Shown: piece after piece, positions 59,901 through 64,000 of the stretch
Position numbering within the stretch: the first letter of the stretch is position 1
Layout of the letters: the number at the start of each line of letters is the position of its first letter
Source of the DNA: Drosophila pseudoobscura
Taxonomy: Eukaryota > Arthropoda > Insecta > Diptera > Drosophilidae
Assembly (NCBI RefSeq): GCF_009870125.1
Contig: NC_046679.1
Span: 6,820,001-6,884,000, forward strand
Direction of reading: 5' to 3'
DNA length: 64,000 nucleotides
Program-made: the position numbers and the translations under genes
Notes under the pieces: generated by a model
Told to the model about the DNA's origin: nothing
Seen by the model: only the letters and a program-made list of their open reading frames with translations
The model's database searches: none

Positions 59901-62900
59901 TACAAAAACAACATACATGTCGTGTGCAGGCCGGAGCTCACTGATGCTCGACTCGACGACGCACAAGCGAATGCCCGAGACTTTCAAAAACAACATACAT
60001 GTCGTGTTGCACAAGGAAACAGTTCAGTAAAACATAAATTTCGTGTACATGACGGACAAGCGAGTGATTCGAAAGAGAATGCCCAAGATTTTCCAAAAAC
60101 AGCCCATTTACATGTCCTGTACATGACGCGACATTCGAGTTTCTATAAAAAGTGTTTCTTTTTTGTTTTTGTTGCTTTGAAATTCCACAAATTCTGCCCA
60201 CCGCTGTTTTAATAAATTAAGAATTTCCTAGAAATATTTGGTTTTTGTAATTACTTCAGTGCTTCAGTGCTGGAAAAACCCCAGCTCCCAATAGGTTGGC
60301 TAACTTTTTCATTGTATTCCATCGGCATATACGCCACGCATAGTCTGCCATGGGAAACCCAATTAAAAAAGTGTAAACAAAATTAATCAAAGTTTGGCCG
60401 CAACTCAAATCAAAACAGCAGCAGGAGCAGCATTTGGAGCATGCTGGCGGCAGCCACAAAAAGCAATAACAATTCACAAAAAAATTGACCCACCCATCAG
60501 CCCGAAACTATTCCATATCCCATTATCCCAGTACCCCCCAGTCCCCCAGTATTCATATGCCATCCCCCCAGATGGGGGCGAATGGGGCGTATGTGGGTTT
60601 TACCTGGTGGTGCAGACTGTTGTAGTAGCGGGTTACGTATGCGGGCAACAGCTCGGCGGTCTCCAGGCCAATCCACTGGAAGACCTCCACTTGGGGATGA
60701 GGCTGGGGCGCTGAAGCGGCATTACCCAAAGCGATGACGGCGGCGGCATTGGATCCGGAGCAGCAGCAGCCACAGCAACAACACACTTGCTCCTGCCTCT
60801 CATCGTTGGCCGCCATTCAGCAGTTAGGCAGCCCTCACAATTTTCCACGTTTCTTGGGGTTCCTTTTGCTGTTTCTGTTGTTGTTTTCTTATCAATATTA
60901 TAATTTGATTATTTGTTCCTGTTCTACAACATTTAATTTTGAGTTTATCCACCCACTTCTTGTTGGGTTGTGGGTTGTCTCTGTTCTTGTTGCTGGTGTT
61001 TTTGAGTAGGTGAAACACATTTGAATTTAAATTGAGTTATGCTGGCGTACAACTAGTCGACAGCTGGCGCTGGCCTGGGACGGAGGAGTATCTTCTTGTG
61101 GCGCCAATTTATGAGCAGGGCAATGGCTCGTCCCCAGCGCCAAGGAGCAGCAGCATCATCATTGCCGATGGTGGCGGTGGCAGCGGTGGCTGCCATTTTG
61201 TCAATTGCTCCCATGTGGATTGAGATGCCGGAACACGTGGCTGACAGCGCGACTCCGGTGGGTAGGAAAAACTCGCGCGTAATTGGCACACTGACACAAC
61301 GACACGCACTAAAACACTCCAGAGACAGGCTCCCGGTTCCCGGGTACGGCTACGGCTACGGGTACGTTTACGAGTCCCGGTCCGGGTTTAGCCTCTCGTT
61401 AATTGGGTCAAGCCAACAGGAGAGAGAGCTCTTTCTCCCTCTCTCTCTCTCGCTCCCACTGGAGGAGATAGACGACTCCTGACGAAGGTTTTCCGCCAAA
61501 AAAAAAAACAAACTCCAGCTCTTTAGAGGGGGGTCGGGGGGCGGCGCTGGAGCTGTGGGTGTGTGGGCTTGTGGCGCCTCGTTAGGCGCCTCTTTCACAC
61601 ATGACTGGGCAAGTGTCAAATAAATCAAAATGCGAAATCCGAGGCGAGGTGCGGCGCCGGGCTGCACGTTCCCTAGTGGCGACTGCGCCGCAAACTAAAC
61701 TGAAAAATTGTGCGCGCTTTTTCTTTAAGTCAATCACGAGTGCTCCGTTTGCTGAAAGAGTTGGCTAGAGAGGGTGGGTGGGGGGCTGAGAGAGCACCGC
61801 CTGCAGTTGCTGCTGCAATGTGCAGCGCAAAGAGAGAGGAAGAGAGAGAGAGAGACCAAAAGCTTTTGCTGCAAGCTTGGACCAGGTCCGGGGCAAACTC
61901 TTGTTGCTGTTGCCGCAGCCCTGGCCAGTCGGTTCTTATCCTAGCCGCGACACCCCCGCCCCCACTCGCCCACCCATTCCCCAGCCTCCTCGATGTGTAT
62001 ATAGCATTAACACATTCCTTGCTAGCCAGAGCCTGCATTTTGCTGCAGTTGTTCATATTTTTCTTTCATTCTTTGCGTACTCGTTTTATTTCATTTTTTT
62101 TTTTGTAGCTGGATTTATGAAAATGAGTCGCCAGACAGAGGCCGAGTCCGAGCGCAAGTCCTGAAGTGGCGCAAAAAAATAAATAAAAGGAGGCACAGAG
62201 GCAACAGAGGCATCCAATCCCCAGTCGCAAGAAGAAGTAAAAAAAAAACTGTAGTCTGCTTCAAGGAGCAATTAACGACAGTGGATGGCACAGAGTTATG
62301 TTATGGCATTTCGGGAGCCCCATATCACACTCAGGCAGGCATTCCCAAGGCTCGAGAGGAAGTTCCTAATACCCTAGCTTATGAGTGGGGTATATACGTG
62401 GGGCGGGGGCAAAGCAATTAAGAACTTCAAAGGAAAACTCTGCCAAATTATGGGATCCATCAGGGGAGAGTTTGTTCATATAATGCCATAACTTGATCCC
62501 CAATTTGCGGTCTAAGAACTCTTAAATATTCGAATTTGTGTAATTCCTGGATAGCATATTTATCGCCCCATTTAAAGGTCCTTGAATTGGTATTATAAAT
62601 AATCAATTGAACAGTTGAAATCCATCAGCGAGTCATATTCAATTCAGTTTTAGCCTGTCGTTTTTCATTAATGCCCGTAAGGATATTTGATATTTCGTTC
62701 AAATGCAAAATCCTGTTCGGTTTTCGTTTACAATTTTCTGCATTTCTTTCTCTCCCCCGCTCCCAGTTTTGCTATCGTTAAATGTTTTTGTGTGGTCGGG
62801 CCGGGCCGCAACCAACGATGATGGCACTTGAGCCTTGTAGCATACTTTTCAGCGCAAAAAGCCTTTAGGGGTGGACCAGACCGGGGCCCTAGGGGCGTCC

Positions 62901-64000
62901 TGTGTCGCGGATGTTGCTGCTTTCTGGTGTACTCGTATTGCGGCAACAATGTCCGAAAAAAGGAATTTCGGTTTGGTTTATTCTGATTAAATTGTTTGTA
63001 TTTGGTTGCATTAGCAGGCATTGCCATTGTCTGTGTGTGTGTGTGTGTGTGTGCCTCTGTTGAGGCAAAGGATTAGTGACTATCTGTGCTCCGGGCATGA
63101 TGGTCTGTACTGCCATTGTGTTGCTTTGGCCTGTTTGCCCGCACTAAATACATTTCAAATTTGTTTAAGCTTAAGCCGAAATGAATTTCGGGGGACCGAC
63201 CACAGAGAGAAGTACTCTATGTAAGAGCCAGAGCTTCGTTGTGATTGGCAGATTATTAAGAAATAAAGCCTGCCTGCCACAAAATGCCACACAGCAAAGT
63301 AATAGTAAATAAGCGCAATGGAATGGGGTCTTGCCAGCACTCACCTGCATGTGTGGGGCGGCCAGCAGCAGCATTAGTTCATCCTTGGCATACTTATTGG
63401 CCACCGAACTGCCGGCCGTCGACGAGAGCGTCTCCAGGACATCCCGACTGCGGGTGACCGCCTCTGCGGCCGGCGCCCGGCCGTTGCTGGTGACAACCGT
63501 CGAGGTGATGCGATCAAAGAGCTGCAGCAACTGATGCAGCCGACTGTCCCGCAGCATATCCCTCATCACATCCGCGTCCACATGCGCGTCCTGCAGCGAA
63601 TAGATATCGTCCAGGCAGTCCAGAATGCGCTGGACCGCCTCGATGCCCGCCTCCTCGTCGGCCCATTCGTCGGGTGCCCCAGCAATGGGCACTGAAAGAT
63701 CACAACATTAGTAAGGATCGAAGAAAACGTCTGTATATGGTAGGACTTACTGTCCGCATCGGTGACATAAACGGGATCCATGGTGGTGCCGCCGGCGATG
63801 GCCTGAACGGCACCCTTGAGCTTGCGCCGAGCATTGTAGCGCTTCAATTCCTCCACCGTTTCTGCGAGATGTGTTCGCTGTAGCTTGTCCCGGTCTCGTA
63901 TCCACGGATGGTCGAGCACCTCGGTGATGGAAAGTCTGTGATGTGGATTGGCCGCCAGCATTTTCATGACTAGATCCTTGGCATTAGCCGAAATTGATTT
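35907..64000 (-). CDS. CASK: CASK / CaMGUK, membrane-associated guanylate kinase scaffold (5' end outside window)
   Basis: Synaptic scaffold joining neurexin-type adhesion proteins, channels and CaMKII regulation. Exons (minus order): 64000-63751 (partial), 63691-63345, 41184-40999, 40934-40770, 40699-40631, 38669-38571, 38511-38373, 36886-36767, 36700-36578, 36512-36405, 36352-36177 and 36086-35907, giving 653 codons plus stop in frame. In order: end of the CaMK-like domain (HPWIRDRD), two L27-type helix regions (exon 63345-63691), PDZ ([20 protein letters not shown]), SH3 ([16 protein letters not shown]), basic HOOK ([18 protein letters not shown]) and guanylate-kinase domain ([20 protein letters not shown]) ending in [10 protein letters not shown]. 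All junction phases fit. The intron 41185-63344 is 22 kb and holds alternative first exons. Confidence 0.97.
36701..36766 (-). other. CASK intron of 66 bases, open in frame
   Basis: GTGAGC...GCCAG intron in the guanylate-kinase region between KVP and VGDPNFQRK. It is a multiple of three and contains no in-frame stop, so a retained form would add 22 residues. Confidence 0.7.
36887..38372 (-). other. CASK HOOK intron with simple repeats
   Basis: 1.5-kb intron. It holds GT-rich tracts (about 37665-37683, 37866-37900 and 38046-38083), a GA tract at 38131-38152 and GATT repeats at 38227-38250. It also holds the 54-base exon candidate listed separately. Confidence 0.6.
37713..37766 (-). CDS. Candidate 54-base cassette exon of CASK
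   Basis: Bounded on the minus strand by ...TAATGCAG and |GTAGTT. Length 54 keeps the frame between exons 38373-38511 and 36767-36886 (phase 1 in and out), adding [18 protein letters not shown] to the HOOK linker. Another frame reads [18 protein letters not shown] with typical Drosophila codons, but entering that frame would hit TAA at the start of the next exon. Which frame is used cannot be told here. Confidence 0.4.
38945..39400. repeat. Three tandem copies of a roughly 160-base sequence
   Basis: GCAAAGAATCAGCCATCGAA recurs at about 38976 and 39136, with a diverged copy at 39296; the spacing is about 160. Each copy also has GATACAAAGAAA before it and GTCCTGTTACTTTTGAAGCA after it (diverged in the last copy). 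The third copy is the most changed. Confidence 0.8.
39988..40017 (-). CDS. Candidate 30-base cassette exon of CASK (PDZ-SH3 linker)
   Basis: On the minus strand CCAAATGCAG| precedes the exon and |GTAAGT follows it, a strong donor. It is 30 bases long and the flanking exons meet at phase 0, so inclusion adds [10 protein letters not shown] between APPPCE and IFVRAQF. The upstream sequence on the gene strand is pyrimidine-rich with a CTAC-type branch site. Confidence 0.5.
44070..44550. repeat. 34-base minisatellite, about 14 units
   Basis: Unit CAGAACTGTAGTGGAAGAAA followed by GGGTGACCCCAACA (34 bases). The TAGTGG position recurs every 34 bases from about 44088 to 44530 with no indels. Because 34 is not a multiple of three, all three minus-strand frames read through every phase of the unit. 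This explains the overlapping long open frames here. I do not consider them genes. Confidence 0.9.
47453..47940. repeat. Tandem repeat of about 187-190 bases, 2.6 copies
   Basis: AAAGATTTTCAGGCAGATTG starts copies at about 47453, 47640 and 47829. Copies share GTAAAAATGGC and GAAAGCTGATACCCAGATAC. The third copy is cut short. Confidence 0.8.
48876..48914. repeat. (TCCG)n and (TCAG)n simple repeat
   Basis: About six TCCG units run into about three TCAG units. No other function seen. Confidence 0.85.
50625..50895. repeat. Tandem duplication of about 135 bases ending in T runs
   Basis: Copy 1 (about 50625-50759) and copy 2 (about 50766-50896) share GTTAGTAGAACATTTT, ATATTACACTCTTTTAA-like sequence, ATCATCAA and TATTAGAGCCC. 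Each copy ends in a long T run (23 and 12 bases). Confidence 0.75.
51722..52111 (-). CDS. CASK: Candidate alternative first coding exon of CASK, Gly/Ser/Ala-rich
   Basis: From the Met at 52111 ([20 protein letters not shown]) the frame runs 130 codons to ICSGHQ and a donor CAG|GTGAGA. The phase is 0, as for the exon ending at 63345, so it can join the exon at 41184 and give about 584 aa without the kinase and L27 parts. The same frame stays open upstream to about 52438 as a Gly-rich region (another 109 codons) but has no ATG there. A CT/GA-rich tract at 52430-52470, a common GAGA-factor setting, lies just upstream. Short kinase-less CASK forms are known in Drosophila; that this exon makes one is inferred. 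Confidence 0.65.
52430..52975 (-). promoter_or_regulatory. Likely internal CASK promoter region with GA/CT tracts
   Basis: CT tracts at about 52435-52468 and 52938-52963 (GAGA on the gene strand) sit just upstream of the Gly-rich first exon. GAGA tracts often mark Drosophila promoters. No TATA box is seen. Confidence 0.35.
52976..60603 (-). other. CASK large intron, distal part
   Basis: About 7.6 kb of intron. It holds GA tracts (about 54512-54538, 57042-57061 and 58925-58948), a CA/GT-rich stretch at 55880-55925, CAGCAA repeats (58041-58068), a duplicated GCTGCTGCTGTGTACCCGTC segment (56311 and 58567) and an interspersed ACATGT repeat (58.4-60.13 kb). No exon is supported. Confidence 0.55.
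58440..60130. repeat. Interspersed repeat built on ACATACATGTCGTGT
   Basis: Copies of CAACATACATGTCGTGT lie near 59590, 59650, 59734, 59777, 59859, 59909, 59992, 60030 and 60103, with two related copies near 58500 and 58630. From 59590 spacing alternates short (about 40-60) and long (about 73-84). One type continues TGCATGAC, the other TGCAGAAGGAAA. Confidence 0.75.
60604..60816 (-). CDS. CASK: Candidate alternative first coding exon of CASK, 71 codons
   Basis: The ATG at 60816 opens [11 protein letters not shown], then a Cys-rich run, then [20 protein letters not shown] and YYNSLHHQ, ending at CAG|GTAAAA. The phase is 0, identical to the exon ending at 63345, so it can splice to 41184 and give about 525 aa lacking kinase and L27 parts. 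Codon use is Drosophila-like and the second half looks like a true protein. The donor is weaker than consensus. Confidence 0.65.
60817..63344 (-). other. CASK intron between the 60.8-kb first exon and the L27 exon
   Basis: About 2.5 kb. It contains CT/GA-rich tracts (about 61420-61455 and 61834-61857), a T run at 62095-62105 and a GT repeat at about 63030-63052. It should contain the promoter for the 60.8-kb exon. No further exon is supported. Confidence 0.5.

Noticed and set aside
59530..60130. CRISPR-like look of spaced short repeats
   Set aside because: Spacing and repeat length are irregular and the DNA is animal nuclear; no Cas genes. Described as a local repeat instead.
61710..62108. 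Plus-strand open frame of 132 codons in the CASK intron
   Set aside because: Rich in GA/CT and GC simple sequence; overlapping frames on both strands; no domain.
1..64000. tRNA, rRNA or other structural RNA genes
   Set aside because: I found no convincing cloverleaf with A and B boxes or rRNA-like sequence by eye; a covariance-model scan would be decisive.

Overview
The window is nuclear DNA from a Drosophila species of the melanogaster group. Genes are split by short introns (50-90 nt) with GT/AG (once GC/AG) borders. Codon use, poly(A) signals and gene content (bursicon, torso-like, GABA-B-R2, CASK, RpI12) match the region known as 93F on arm 3R of D. melanogaster. The bursicon protein is nearly the one I remember from D. 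melanogaster, but a short stretch after the signal peptide differs. I therefore think this is a close relative rather than D. melanogaster itself; that comparison is from memory.

Left part (1-13.7 kb): three tandem M1 zinc aminopeptidase paralogues on the + strand, each with a signal peptide and a hydrophobic GPI-type tail. The first starts at or just before the window edge. Between the second and third (about 8.3-9.9 kb) lies a decayed Transib element: a frameshifted relic of a RAG1-like transposase between RSS-like CACAGTG ends. Next are bursicon alpha (+, 13.9-14.6 kb) and GABA-B-R2 (-, 15.2-19.9 kb). A Cdk20/CCRK-like kinase (+, 20.6-21.8 kb) runs divergently from GABA-B-R2 and ends only 31 bp from RNA polymerase I subunit RpI12 (-, 21.9-22.4 kb).

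Middle part: a 2-kb block of diverged repeats (22.4-24.2 kb), a uridine phosphorylase gene (-, 24.5-25.8 kb), torso-like (tsl, -, 27.2-28.3 kb), then about 7.5 kb with no gene I can support. The last 3 kb of that stretch is very T-rich and may hold CASK 3' UTR.

Right part (35.9-64 kb): the minus-strand gene CASK, entering through the right edge. It encodes the end of the CaMK-like domain, L27, PDZ, SH3, HOOK and guanylate-kinase domains. A 22-kb intron carries two extra candidate first exons (51.7-52.4 kb and 60.6-60.8 kb). Both end in a phase-0 CAG codon, exactly as the exon they would replace, so each predicts a short CASK without the kinase domain. Two further in-frame cassette-exon candidates (30 and 54 nt) lie in the PDZ-SH3 and HOOK-GUK linkers. 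The introns also hold several local tandem repeats.

The genes do not form one pathway. The aminopeptidases probably digest peptides in the gut. Bursicon, GABA-B-R2 and CASK serve hormone signalling and synapses. Tsl acts in embryonic terminal patterning. RpI12 and the phosphorylase are housekeeping.
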